DNA of 59,828 nucleotides from Lachnospiraceae bacterium UBA7589 (lineage in GTDB: Bacteria > Bacillota > Clostridia > Lachnospirales > Lachnospiraceae). The notes under the pieces are model-generated. The model worked only from the letters and a program-made list of their open reading frames with translations, was not told the origin of the DNA and did no database searches. Where the stretch lies: positions 37,715 through 97,542 of the forward strand of contig DLKL01000017.1 of assembly GCA_002476495.1 (NCBI GenBank), in the 5' to 3' direction. The position numbers and the translations under genes are program-made. Below are positions 51,144 to 59,828 of the stretch, piece by piece (position 1 is the stretch's first letter; every line of letters begins with the position of its first letter).

Positions 51144-51926
51144 ATGATTAATACTAATCCTTCCAATTTTATATGCAGCGACAATCTTACAAAACGGCAT
51201 GAACCCTATGACCTGTGCGTGATCCTGCCTGCCTATAATGAAGGGAATGCCATCTGCCGCAATCTTCTTGAGGCCTCCGGCATAATAGGTAAAAGCTTCA
51301 CTAATTACCAGCTTATTGCAGTAAACGACGGAAGCAGTGATAATACCTTCAGCGAAATAAAAAGAGCAGCCTGCTCAGACACACACATAGCATATATTTC
51401 ATATGAGGCAAATAAGGGAAAGGGAAACGCCATCACCACAGGAGTTTCCTATGCCAACAGCAGCTACACAGCCTTTCTTGACTCTGATCTTGAACTGCCC
51501 CCTGACATGCTTATAGATTTTTACAGGGAGATGCAAAGCAGGAATGCCGACATAGCCATAGGCTCCAAGCTTCACCCCGATTCACAGTTGGAATACCCTG
51601 CCATAAGAAGATTTTTGAGTATGGGATATTATTTTTTGCTCAAATTAATGTTTCGTTTGAAAATTAAGGATACCCAGACCGGTATAAAAATGTTTAAATC
51701 TTCTGTAATTATACCTATTTGTGATTCACTGAATACCCATGGCTACGCTTTTGATATCGAGATTCTTGCCAAGGCTGCCAAGAAGGGATACAGCATTATA
51801 GAAATGCCTGTAAGGCTGCATTTCAACAGAAGTCGTACCGAAAAATCCAGATTTTCAATTAAAACCATACTTAATATATTCAAGGAGACAATAAGAATAA
51901 AAAAGGCTCTTAAAGATTATAGATAA
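51144..51926 (+). CDS. GT2-family glycosyltransferase, dolichol-phosphate-glucosyltransferase-like
   Basis: 260 residues, soluble. CVILPAYNEGNAI, VNDGSSDNTF, the metal site DSDLELPPD, then TQTGIKMFKSSVI and FNRSRTEKSRFS near the end, the pattern of enzymes that charge a polyprenyl phosphate. No membrane helices, unlike the GT2 at 38499. I start at 51144; an ATG at 51126 lies within ~11 bases of the predicted transcript start and is less likely. It is followed 23 bases later by a UDP-sugar pyrophosphorylase, which could provide its donor. Confidence 0.88.
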   Translation: MINTNPSNFICSDNLTKRHEPYDLCVILPAYNEGNAICRNLLEASGIIGKSFTNYQLIAVNDGSSDNTFSEIKRAACSDTHIAYISYEANKGKGNAITTGVSYANSSYTAFLDSDLELPPDMLIDFYREMQSRNADIAIGSKLHPDSQLEYPAIRRFLSMGYYFLLKLMFRLKIKDTQTGIKMFKSSVIIPICDSLNTHGYAFDIEILAKAAKKGYSIIEMPVRLHFNRSRTEKSRFSIKTILNIFKETIRIKKALKDYR

Positions 51927-51949
51927 CGACAGATAACAATGGAGGGAAT

Positions 51950-53170
51950 ATGAACAAAAAGCTTATATTTGATTGCCTTGAAAAAAACAACCAAGAGGCT
52001 TTAATATACCACATAAACTCATTAGAGGAAAACGACCGGGATATTATTCTTAAACAGCTTCAGAATGTAGACTGGAGCTTTATGAATTATTTCAATCGCC
52101 GGAAGAAGCAGCCGGGTAACATTGAGCCCATTGAAGCTTTATCCCTGGGTACTATAAATGCCAACAAAGATAAATATATGGAAATTGGCTTAGATTCAAT
52201 TAAAAACGGCGAGCTTTGCCTTTTACTTTTAGCCGGAGGACAGGGTACCCGACTTGGTTATGATATGCCAAAGGGTACATTTAACATAGGAATTAATGAA
52301 GATATGTATATTTTTCAACTCCTTATAGAGCATACTCTTGATGTGGTAAAGCTTTCCAATACCTGGATTCCTATGTATATTATGTGTAGTGACATAAATT
52401 ACCAGGATACCGTCACCTTCTTCAAAGAGCATGATTATTTCGACTACAATCCTGATTATCTGTTCTTTTTTGTCCAGGAGCTTAATCCTGCTACTGACTT
52501 TGACGGTAATCTTTTGTTATCCTCAGCCAATTCCATTGCCATGTCCCCCAATGGCAACGGAGGATGGTTCAGCTCATTAAAAAGATGCGGTCTTCTTGAC
52601 AGCATCCTTAAGTCCAATATGAAATGGATAAATGTTTTTTCTGTGGATAATGTTTTACAAAGAATTGCTGATCCTGTTTTTCTTGGAGCAACCATTGCAT
52701 CGGGAAAAATGTGCGGTTCAAAGGTCGTATATAAGGTGAGTCCGGACGAAAAGGTGGGCGCTATATGCCAGGAAAACGGAAAGCCCCATATAATAGAATA
52801 TTATGAGCTTTCAAAAGATATGATGTATCATACCAATCAGGATGGAACTCTTTCATATGGCTATGGTGTTACCTTGAATTATCTCTTTCCTATTCATAGG
52901 CTTAAGGAAACTCTGGAGTATGAAATGCCTCTTCACGTTGTAAAGAAGGCTGTACCATATTATAGCTATGACGGTAAATATATTACCCCTGAGCAGCCTA
53001 ATGCTTACAAGTATGAAACTCTTGCCCTGGATCTTATTCATACTATGGATGACTGCCTTGTTTTCGAAGTAGAAAGAGACAGGGAATTTGCCCCGGTAAA
53101 AAACAAAGCCGGTGCAGACTCCATAGATACAGCCAGGGCACTGTTAAAAAAGAACGGCTACAGACTTTAG
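51950..53170 (+). CDS. UDP-sugar pyrophosphorylase, eukaryotic UDPGP/UAP1 type
   Basis: 406 residues. UAP1-like blocks: ALSLGTINANKDKYMEIGLD, LLLLAGGQGTRLGYDMPKG (UTP loop and Lys), SLKRCGLLD, and FSVDNVLQRIADP. It makes UDP-glucose, UDP-GlcNAc or a similar sugar nucleotide from the 1-phosphate. This is not the GalU fold subfamily common in bacteria but the type typical of eukaryotes and also seen in Lachnospiraceae. Its stop overlaps the gatB stop by 3 bases on the opposite strand. Confidence 0.88.
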   Translation: MNKKLIFDCLEKNNQEALIYHINSLEENDRDIILKQLQNVDWSFMNYFNRRKKQPGNIEPIEALSLGTINANKDKYMEIGLDSIKNGELCLLLLAGGQGTRLGYDMPKGTFNIGINEDMYIFQLLIEHTLDVVKLSNTWIPMYIMCSDINYQDTVTFFKEHDYFDYNPDYLFFFVQELNPATDFDGNLLLSSANSIAMSPNGNGGWFSSLKRCGLLDSILKSNMKWINVFSVDNVLQRIADPVFLGATIASGKMCGSKVVYKVSPDEKVGAICQENGKPHIIEYYELSKDMMYHTNQDGTLSYGYGVTLNYLFPIHRLKETLEYEMPLHVVKKAVPYYSYDGKYITPEQPNAYKYETLALDLIHTMDDCLVFEVERDREFAPVKNKAGADSIDTARALLKKNGYRL

Positions 53171-54606
53171 TATATCTTTTCTTCAAGCAAATCAATAAGA
53201 ATTTTGCTAACTATATCGGGGGAAGCTTTTCCCCCCATTTTTTTCATCGTCTGTCCAATCAGGTAACCTATAGCTTTTGTTTTCCCCGCTCTGTAATCCA
53301 TTACCGACTGCTCATTTTCTTTTATAACCTCTTGTATAACCGGAGTAAGCTTTTTTGCATCCTTTTCCTGCTCAAGGCCGTTTTCTCTTATATATTCCTC
53401 CGGATCAACATTATTTACGATAACCTCCTGATATACTCTTTTTGCCACTGTATTATTAATCTTCCCGTTTTTTACAAGGTCAATTATTGTAACCAGAGCC
53501 TTTGAAGATATCTTCAGGTTATCCTCGCTAAGTCCATTTTCTCTTATAATTCTTATGGTTTCACCCATAAGCCAGTTAGACACGCTTTTGGGCTCTGCCA
53601 TTAGCTGCATGGCTTCCTCAAAAAGCCTGAGTAAAAGTACATTTCCGGTTATCACTTCTATATCATAATCAGGAAGATTATACTGTACCTTATATCTTCG
53701 CATCTTTTCCTCTCTTTGCTCAGATAACCTGCTTCTTATATCCGTAAGCCATTTTTTATCAATGCTTAATGCAGGTATATCCGGCTCAGGAAAATATCTG
53801 TAATCCCTGCTGTCTTCTTTCCCTCTCATCAGGTAAGAGCATTGTCCGTTCTCATCCCATTTTCTTGTTTCAGACTCTACTCTGCCACCTGATTCTATAA
53901 TAGCTATCTGCCGTTTCGCCTCGTGGTCTATGGCATGCTCTATGGCCTTTATGGAATTGAGATTTTTCATCTCAGTCCTTACTCCTAATTTTTTATCCCC
54001 CTGCTTTTTTACCGACAAATTGACATCCACCCTCATAGAGCCTTCATTGAGCTTACAATCAGAGGCACCTGTATATTGTATACAGAGTCTTAGCTTATTC
54101 AAAAACTCTTTCACCTCATATATACTCTCCATATCCGGTTCGGTAACAATCTCAATAAGAGGCACTCCTGCTCTGTTAAAATCTACAAGAGTTTCTCCCC
54201 CGGTTTCACTATGAATTAATTTTCCTGCATCCTCCTCCATATGGATATTATCAATACCTATCTTTTTTTCTCCGTTAGCCGTGTTTATGGTAACATATCC
54301 GTCCTTACATATAGGATTATACAATTGGGATATCTGATAATTTTTAGGGTTGTCCGGATAGAAATAATTTTTTCTGTCAAAGGTGGTCAGAGAAGCTATA
54401 TGGCAATTTGTCGCCATTCCAACCTCAATAGCCTTATTAAGAACCTCTCTGTTAAGTACCGGCAGGGTACCCGGATAGCCCATGCATACCGGACATACAT
54501 TGGTATTGGGAGGACATCCGAAGGTTGTTTTACACCCACAAAATATTTTAGTAGCGGTAGACAGCTCCACATGGATTTCCAGCCCTACAACAATGTCATA
54601 AATCAT
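53167..54606 (-). CDS. gatB: Asp/Glu-tRNA(Asn/Gln) amidotransferase subunit B
   Basis: 479 residues. Start DIVVGLEIHVELSTATKIFCGC, KNYFYPDNPKNYQISQ, the tail YqeY/GatB domain, and ending KMGGKASPDIVSKILID. Works with GatA and GatC to convert mischarged tRNA. The order gatC-gatA-gatB with an 11-base overlap to gatA is the normal clostridial layout. Confidence 0.97.
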   Translation of the reverse strand: MIYDIVVGLEIHVELSTATKIFCGCKTTFGCPPNTNVCPVCMGYPGTLPVLNREVLNKAIEVGMATNCHIASLTTFDRKNYFYPDNPKNYQISQLYNPICKDGYVTINTANGEKKIGIDNIHMEEDAGKLIHSETGGETLVDFNRAGVPLIEIVTEPDMESIYEVKEFLNKLRLCIQYTGASDCKLNEGSMRVDVNLSVKKQGDKKLGVRTEMKNLNSIKAIEHAIDHEAKRQIAIIESGGRVESETRKWDENGQCSYLMRGKEDSRDYRYFPEPDIPALSIDKKWLTDIRSRLSEQREEKMRRYKVQYNLPDYDIEVITGNVLLLRLFEEAMQLMAEPKSVSNWLMGETIRIIRENGLSEDNLKISSKALVTIIDLVKNGKINNTVAKRVYQEVIVNNVDPEEYIRENGLEQEKDAKKLTPVIQEVIKENEQSVMDYRAGKTKAIGYLIGQTMKKMGGKASPDIVSKILIDLLEEKIY

Positions 54607-56056
54607 ACTTACCCTCCTGTATCCCCAGATTTCTTTCTATAATGTATCCAAGACTTAACATGTCTTCTTCTGCAAAATGCCTTACCATAAGCTGTATGCC
54701 AAGGGGCATATTATTCCTATCTAATCCACCCGGAATGGAAATTGCAGGAATTCCTGCAAGGTTAGCCCATACAGTAAATATATCCTCATTATATTTTTCC
54801 AGAAAATTTTCCCTGTAGTTTCCTATATTGTATGCTCCTCCCGGAGTAACCGGTGTCAGTATGCAATCATACTCTGTAAACAGTTCACCTATCTTTTGGG
54901 ATATCAATTTCCTTCCTCTTAATGCCCGGAGATAATACTCGTCATAATATCCTGCACTAAGAGCAAAGGTTCCAAGCATTATTCTCCTCTTCACCTCGCT
55001 GCCAAAGGCTGCAGTTCTTGTGTTTTTATACATTTCATTGAGGTTGTTATAATTTTCTGACCTGTAACCATATCTTACTCCGTCATATCTTTGAAGATTT
55101 GATGATGCTTCACTGCATGCCAGGGTATAATACACCGGCAAGACATACTTTTCCAGCTCCATATCAATGTATTCAATCAGGGCACCATGAGCCCCCAATA
55201 TATCCGCTGCTGTTTCCACCAGTCTTATCATTTCTTCCGAAGAATTATGTGCTATCATATTCATGGGAATTGCTATCCTCGGATTGTTCTTAAGTGATAC
55301 CGGTATTTTGTCCGTCTCTATATTTTTTCCCATAATAGAAGTTGAATCTCCACTGTCATATCCCGATATACACTCCAAAAGGGTTGCCGCATCACAAATA
55401 TTTTTACCCATAGTTCCTACAGTATCCATAGATGATGCGTAGGCTATAAGCCCATTTCTTGATACTCTTCCATAGGTAGGCTTAATTCCTGTCACTCCAC
55501 ATAAGGCTGATGGCTGACGTACAGACCCTCCTGTGTCGGAGCCAAGTGCCACGCTGCACATTCCAAGTGCTACGGCAGCCGCTGATCCCCCAGAGGAGCC
55601 TCCAGCAACTTTTTTTCTGTTCCATGGATTTTTTGTTACTCCAAATATGGAGGTTTCTGTGCTGTTGCCCATAGCGAATTCATCCATATTTGTCTTTCCG
55701 ACTACTATCATTCCTGCATTTTCCAATGCATTTACTACCGTCGCCGAATAGCAGGGAATGAAATTCCTGAGCATATCTGAGCAACAGGTTGTCCTGATAT
55801 CCTTTGTGCATATATTGTCCTTTATTGCTACAGGCACACCAAACAAAGGGCTAATATGCCCTCCTGAATAAAGTTCTTTTTGCAGAGCATCTGCTCTGCT
55901 GTATGCCCTGTCTTCATCTATGGTAACATACACATTAAAAACATCATTATATGCTCTTATCCTGTCAAAGCAGGCTGACAAAACCTCGCTAATCTTAATC
56001 TTTTTTTTTCGTATCAACTCACTTAAGACTGTGGCACTCATATCCATAAAATTCAT
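54596..56056 (-). CDS. gatA: Asp/Glu-tRNA(Asn/Gln) amidotransferase subunit A
   Basis: 486-residue amidase-signature enzyme that releases ammonia from Gln. Catalytic Lys in VPVAIKDNICT and the cis-Ser/Ser pair in GGSSGGSAAAVALGMCSVALGSDTGGSVRQPS (spread over ~30 residues). It overlaps gatB by 11 bases and follows gatC by 6. Confidence 0.97.
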   Translation of the reverse strand: MNFMDMSATVLSELIRKKKIKISEVLSACFDRIRAYNDVFNVYVTIDEDRAYSRADALQKELYSGGHISPLFGVPVAIKDNICTKDIRTTCCSDMLRNFIPCYSATVVNALENAGMIVVGKTNMDEFAMGNSTETSIFGVTKNPWNRKKVAGGSSGGSAAAVALGMCSVALGSDTGGSVRQPSALCGVTGIKPTYGRVSRNGLIAYASSMDTVGTMGKNICDAATLLECISGYDSGDSTSIMGKNIETDKIPVSLKNNPRIAIPMNMIAHNSSEEMIRLVETAADILGAHGALIEYIDMELEKYVLPVYYTLACSEASSNLQRYDGVRYGYRSENYNNLNEMYKNTRTAAFGSEVKRRIMLGTFALSAGYYDEYYLRALRGRKLISQKIGELFTEYDCILTPVTPGGAYNIGNYRENFLEKYNEDIFTVWANLAGIPAISIPGGLDRNNMPLGIQLMVRHFAEEDMLSLGYIIERNLGIQEGKYDL

Positions 56057-56062
56057 ATATGT

Positions 56063-56347
56063 TTAAAAGGTATTCGGAACACAGATGCAGTTATTGCTCT
56101 TTCTGATTGCTCCATCAAGCAATTCACGGCTGTTCTCAAATTCCATTACCCTGTCCTCCCTGAAATTATTTTTGCTTTTTTCTTCAAGACCAGGCTTCTC
56201 ATCCTTATCCGGGGGCATTTCTTCCATTACATGAATATAATCTAACATTTTATTCATATCATCTCCTGCCTGCTTTCGTTCCTCATCATTTAGGGAAAGC
56301 TTTGCCAAAGCCTCTATTTCTCTGATTTTATTTTCTGTTATATTCAT
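56063..56347 (-). CDS. gatC: Asp/Glu-tRNA(Asn/Gln) amidotransferase subunit C
   Basis: 94-residue GatC. Start IREIEALAKLSLNDEERKQAGDDMNKMLDYIHVMEE is the family helical motif. It starts 17 bases after a glycosyltransferase gene, so the gat genes are likely read from the wall-polymer operon. AAGGTGGG precedes the ATG. Confidence 0.93.
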   Translation of the reverse strand: MNITENKIREIEALAKLSLNDEERKQAGDDMNKMLDYIHVMEEMPPDKDEKPGLEEKSKNNFREDRVMEFENSRELLDGAIRKSNNCICVPNTF

Positions 56348-56364
56348 ACATTTCCCACCTTATA

Positions 56365-57174
56365 TCAGGATATTTTGCTGTATTTTTTTATTCCGTTACA
56401 GATATAGCTGACCATCATAAGAATTGTCCTTAATAAACCATATCCGGCATACCTGTACGTCTTATATGTCATAATCGCAGATTTCACCTTATTCCCGGAC
56501 TTACTTTGAGGGGAAAGACGATATTTCAGCATAGGCGAATCAAGTCCCGGTGCCGAAGGATATTCCTTAAATATTTTAAGCCAGGAATAGTAGTCTTCAT
56601 GAGCATCTGAATGCTTCATAGGGAATCTTAGCATGACGTCCCTTCTTACCAGCACAGATGAACAGTTAATACAATTAGTGCGTTCGAGATGTTTAAGAGT
56701 TATCGTTTTGGGTGTATGAATAATAACACCTGTAGATGTGCCATCCGGCTTTATCAGTTCCCTGGCTGTGTTGCATAAAACTCCACCGGTCCTGTTCAGA
56801 CAGAGCAGCTGCCTTTTGAGCTTGTCAGAAGTCCACAAATCATCACAATCCAAAAAGGCAACATATTCGCCCTCTGCTGCCTGTACTCCTATATTTCTTG
56901 CCTCTCCCACACCTGTGTTACTTGTATTTTTTAATATGGTGACCCGTACATTTCTTATTTTTCCCTTCCAGTATATCACGGTCTCCTTTTTTGTTTTGTC
57001 TGCTGGTTCAAAAGGCTTCATATTGTAAGTGTGGCAGAATACTTCAAGAAGGTTATCTGTGGATGCATCATCTATTATAATTATTTCCTTTTCAACCCTC
57101 TGCATCATGGCTGACTCAAATGCATTTTGCAAATATTTTTCGCCGTTATATACGGGAATTATTACAGATATCAT
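56365..57174 (-). CDS. GT2-family glycosyltransferase
   Basis: 269 residues. VIIPVYNGEKYL, IIIDDASTDN and the metal site FLDCDDLW, then SVLVRRDVM and AHEDYYSWL. No membrane helix in the GT domain; one hydrophobic segment near the end. It overlaps the next glycerophosphotransferase gene by 4 bases, so it acts in the same wall-polymer pathway, adding a sugar to the repeat or linkage unit. Confidence 0.9.
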   Translation of the reverse strand: MISVIIPVYNGEKYLQNAFESAMMQRVEKEIIIIDDASTDNLLEVFCHTYNMKPFEPADKTKKETVIYWKGKIRNVRVTILKNTSNTGVGEARNIGVQAAEGEYVAFLDCDDLWTSDKLKRQLLCLNRTGGVLCNTARELIKPDGTSTGVIIHTPKTITLKHLERTNCINCSSVLVRRDVMLRFPMKHSDAHEDYYSWLKIFKEYPSAPGLDSPMLKYRLSPQSKSGNKVKSAIMTYKTYRYAGYGLLRTILMMVSYICNGIKKYSKIS

Positions 57175-58364
57175 AATGTTTTATCCTCCAAAAGCAGCTT
57201 CATTATTCTGTCTGTAGCATGTCCGTCACAGGCGGACATATATTTTTTTCTGAAATTTTCAACCAGCTCCGGCTGAAATTTATGCTCAATATCCTTAATA
57301 TAGCTTACTATATCCTTAGTATTATTAAAAATAGGCCCCGGAACCAGCTGCTTATAATCATAGAAAAAGCCACGCCAGTCATAGTATTCATCCAGATCAT
57401 AGGCGAAGAAAATCATAGGTCGGCTAAACAGTGAATATTCAAATATAAGCGATGAATAATCCGATATACATATATCACTTGCACAAAGCAGCTCCTCTAT
57501 AGTTGCTGATGTTGTTACAGACTTTGCAAACTCAGCATATGCCGGGTCAATTTCCGGTGCTCTTTTAACAAATGGATGGTGCTTGATTAACATAACATAA
57601 TCCTGTCCCAGTTCTTTGTACAGCATTGGAATATCCAGCTTATCCGGTGCTTTTGCCTTAGCAACCCTGCCTCGGAAGGTAGGTGCGTAAAGAATTATTT
57701 TTTTGCCCCTGGCACATGGAAAAAGCCGGTATATTTTTTCCACAGATTTATTTACATACTCCTCCTGAAAAAATACATCTGTTCTGGAAAGCCCCAGTGC
57801 CTTAACCACTCCCTTTTGCCCTTCAAGGGACATTGCCTCCTCATATGCCCATATAACCTCGGGAGAGCTTACCGTAACGTGGGAATAGTTTCTGTGATAA
57901 GGATATTTCATAAGGGTTTTCCGGTTATCTCCAAAAATAAGCTCTGCCGTACTCATTCCGAATTTCTTAAATGCCCCACAGCCATGCCACACCTGGGTTA
58001 ATACCGATTCCTTTCTTAAAGGGATACAGGAGGTAACATTTGAGGAATCGTTGAGAAAGATAAATCTTGCATCTCCTATATCCTTCAACATGGCTATACA
58101 GTTTTTTCTATATTCCCTTCTTCCCGCAAAGCTCATGCCAAGGAAATGTTCAGATATATTATATCCCTCCATGCTTTCAAATCTTTTATATATCAATGCA
58201 AAATTATCACTGATTTTATTCCCCCTTACCTCAATAAATACAACCTTTTTATCATTGACAGCCCCGGTTGAGCTCAGCCTGTATATGAACGGGTAAAGAA
58301 TTTTTAATGTATAAAATTTGTAACCTCTCGAAAGTATTTTTTTTATGATTTTTTTTATCTTCAT
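57171..58364 (-). CDS. CDP-glycerol glycerophosphotransferase family protein (TagF/TagB-like)
   Basis: 397 residues. Blocks: TQVWHGCGAFKKFG, ILYAPTFRG, IKHHPF, CISDYSSLIFEYS and the end KYMSACDGHATDRI. This GT-B-like family transfers glycerol or ribitol phosphate from CDP-alcohol onto a wall teichoic acid chain. No membrane helices. It is one of two tandem paralogues (the other is at 58373), which together could act as primase and polymerase. Confidence 0.92.
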   Translation of the reverse strand: MKIKKIIKKILSRGYKFYTLKILYPFIYRLSSTGAVNDKKVVFIEVRGNKISDNFALIYKRFESMEGYNISEHFLGMSFAGRREYRKNCIAMLKDIGDARFIFLNDSSNVTSCIPLRKESVLTQVWHGCGAFKKFGMSTAELIFGDNRKTLMKYPYHRNYSHVTVSSPEVIWAYEEAMSLEGQKGVVKALGLSRTDVFFQEEYVNKSVEKIYRLFPCARGKKIILYAPTFRGRVAKAKAPDKLDIPMLYKELGQDYVMLIKHHPFVKRAPEIDPAYAEFAKSVTTSATIEELLCASDICISDYSSLIFEYSLFSRPMIFFAYDLDEYYDWRGFFYDYKQLVPGPIFNNTKDIVSYIKDIEHKFQPELVENFRKKYMSACDGHATDRIMKLLLEDKTL

Positions 58365-58372
58365 ATTACACT

Positions 58373-59488
58373 TTATTTGTTACAGAGTATATACCTTTCT
58401 ATAATTCTGCCTGTGGCATATCCGTCACAGGCAGACATATATTCCCTTCTGTAAACTGCCCTTCTATTTTTTACCGGGTCTATGGTAAGTGCTGTAATTA
58501 CAGCATCCCTTATACGTCTGCTGCAATTCTCATGTCCTGTAATTATATCCCCGGGAAGATCCTCATATTCCAGATAAAAGCCTCTTTCTTTATTATATTC
58601 CTCGTAATCTGGAGCAAAGAAAATAACAGGCTTATCCATTATAAGATATTCAAAAAAAATGGATGAATAGTCGGTAATAAGTACATCTGCACAGGCTATA
58701 AGCTCATCAGCGGTCATTTCACCGGGTCCAAGATTGGGATGTAAACACTTTATTACATACACATCCAGCCCAAAATTCATGTTCAGGGCAAATCCCTCCA
58801 CATCTTTTTCTCCAACCACATACGGTTTTGACGGATTTCCCCTGAATGTAGGTGCCCATAAAACTATCTTCTTTCCTGCCGAATCCGGATACACATATCT
58901 CAGCTTGTCCCTGCAGCCTGCTATGTACTCCTGATTAAATAATCTGTCTGTATGGCTCACTCCCACCGGAAAAACTCTTCCGCCTGCCTGCATGGCAATT
59001 GAAAAGGGTTTTATACAATTTTCTCCGCTTACTGTTATTATATCATTGTTGTTAAATACATTTCCCTTGTAGCCGGCCGGTATATCACTTACTGTACTGT
59101 AACCAAATTTTTTAAATGCTCCACAGCCATGCCAAAGCTGGATGACCCTGGTTTTTTTCTTTTTATTGCAAGAGGCCACCGGTAAAAAATAATCACATAT
59201 TATCACTGTCCCACAGGTTGGATATATTGCCATAAAGGAAATCATTTTCCGGAAGCCCTGCCAGAAGCTAAGCTCCTTTAAGTCAAAAAAATATTCCCTG
59301 AATCTTATATTTCGCTTATAAAGACCGGCTCTCATTTCTTCCATATAAGGAGGGCAGCTTTTATGATGAGCATCTGCCAGAAGCACCAGATTTTTATCCA
59401 CAGGCCTTAACCTGTTAATGAAATATATAAAGGGAAATATAATATGCTGACATATCATTTTAATTATTTGCCTGAATTTAAATCTCAT
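58373..59488 (-). CDS. CDP-glycerol glycerophosphotransferase family protein (second paralogue)
   Basis: 371 residues with the same blocks: IQLWHGCGAFKKFG, VLWAPTFRG, KCLHPNLGPGE, LITDYSSIFFEYL and the end EYMSACDGYATGRI. It follows the partial ABC ATPase with a start immediately after that gene's stop. The N-terminus is amphipathic and basic, fit for membrane attachment. It is similar to but clearly diverged from the paralogue at 57171, so a different step is likely. Confidence 0.92.
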   Translation of the reverse strand: MRFKFRQIIKMICQHIIFPFIYFINRLRPVDKNLVLLADAHHKSCPPYMEEMRAGLYKRNIRFREYFFDLKELSFWQGFRKMISFMAIYPTCGTVIICDYFLPVASCNKKKKTRVIQLWHGCGAFKKFGYSTVSDIPAGYKGNVFNNNDIITVSGENCIKPFSIAMQAGGRVFPVGVSHTDRLFNQEYIAGCRDKLRYVYPDSAGKKIVLWAPTFRGNPSKPYVVGEKDVEGFALNMNFGLDVYVIKCLHPNLGPGEMTADELIACADVLITDYSSIFFEYLIMDKPVIFFAPDYEEYNKERGFYLEYEDLPGDIITGHENCSRRIRDAVITALTIDPVKNRRAVYRREYMSACDGYATGRIIERYILCNK

Positions 59489-59828
59489 TTATTTCACCAT
59501 TTCCATATATTGACAGGTAATATCATCTATACAGCCATAAGCTGCCAGTTTTCCTTTATCCATAATAATACCCTTATTGCAGATTTTCTTTACCTGCTCT
59601 ATATTATGGGATACAAACAAAACCGTTACACCTGTATCCATCATGTCAACCAGTTTTTTTTCACTCTTTTTCCTGAATTTTGCATCTCCCACTGATAAAA
59701 TCTCATCCAGAATAAGAATGTCCGGCTGCAATATGGTTGCAATAGAAAATCCCAGTCTGGTTCTCATACCTGATGAGTAGTTTTTTAATGGTACATCTAT
59801 AAAATCACCCAATTCAGAAAACTCAAAT
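59489..59828 (-). CDS. Teichoic-acid exporter ATP-binding protein, TagH-like (5' part outside window)
   Basis: Only the last 112 residues are visible. They hold the ABC signature KNYSSGMRTRLGFSIA, Walker B ILILDEILSVGD, and the switch His in LFVSHN. The SSGM signature and DEILSVGDAKFRKK are typical of TagH/polysaccharide-export ATPases. The Walker A half and the permease TagG lie beyond the window end. No C-terminal extension is present. It heads the operon portion that runs through the transferases to gatB. Confidence 0.9.
   Translation of the reverse strand, partial: FEFSELGDFIDVPLKNYSSGMRTRLGFSIATILQPDILILDEILSVGDAKFRKKSEKKLVDMMDTGVTVLFVSHNIEQVKKICNKGIIMDKGKLAAYGCIDDITCQYMEMVK

Overview
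The window reads as chromosome of a low-G+C Gram-positive anaerobe in Clostridia, most likely Lachnospiraceae. The clues are strong AGGAGG-type ribosome sites, the CdaA/CdaR c-di-AMP operon, GatCAB, a PKTGD sortase-type surface protein, teichoic-acid-type transferases, a DUF1836 protein, tandem DegV proteins, a FeoB-associated Cys-rich peptide and a eukaryotic-type UDP-sugar pyrophosphorylase. The genus cannot be fixed from this alone. I see no rRNA, tRNA, CRISPR array, intact insertion sequence or prophage. Most genes lie on the minus strand in tight operons.

Layout. 1-3 kb: a MarR-controlled ABC exporter (cut by the window edge), then endonuclease III with an HD hydrolase, and a TetR regulator facing away. 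3.7-9.4 kb: a seven-gene housekeeping operon (small Cys-rich protein, pheA, a Fur-like regulator with a degenerate sensor domain, exonuclease III, 1-phosphofructokinase, an ABC-F ATPase, an iron-sulfur flavoprotein). 9.6-16.3 kb: clpB, a CNNM/CorC membrane protein, a DUF1836 protein, a YerC/TrpR-like protein and a cytoplasmic GH13 amylase. 16.4-21 kb: the c-di-AMP operon (two uncharacterised membrane proteins, cdaA, cdaR, sirtuin).

21.1-26.6 kb holds a dlt-like five-gene operon: AMP-forming ligase, fold-III PLP decarboxylase-like enzyme, acyl carrier protein, MBOAT acyltransferase and SGNH protein. The PLP enzyme is foreign to classical dltABCD, and the ligase has Ser where DltA has its D-Ala-selecting Cys. 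It may decorate a cell-surface polymer with an amino-acyl group other than D-alanine. 26.8-31.3 kb carries an orphan pilT and a ferrous iron module. Its feoA and feoB promoters each carry GTTAG-N6-CTAAC palindromes, and a short DtxR-type regulator with a mixed Mn/Fe ligand set is encoded next to them.

31.3-39.5 kb is the most unusual region. A polyprenyl-phosphate GT2, a PMT-type glycosyltransferase and an 821-residue protein that joins a GT-C membrane domain to an extracytoplasmic papain-like protease with a lectin-like tail sit directly upstream of a secreted, sortase-type protein with a Ser/Thr/Pro-rich mucin-like stalk. A UDP-galactopyranose-mutase-like flavoprotein follows. This looks like a protein O-glycosylation and processing system with its substrate encoded in the same operon.

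39.6-53 kb: two DegV proteins, uraA-upp, argG, a Lon-like AAA+ ATPase without a protease domain, a membrane-tethered heavy-metal domain protein, an HD-GYP phosphodiesterase, an ABC exporter pair, and a GT2 plus UDP-sugar pyrophosphorylase operon. 53-59.8 kb: gatCAB placed directly behind wall-polymer genes (GT2, two CDP-glycerol glycerophosphotransferase-like proteins and a TagH-like ABC ATPase cut by the window end).
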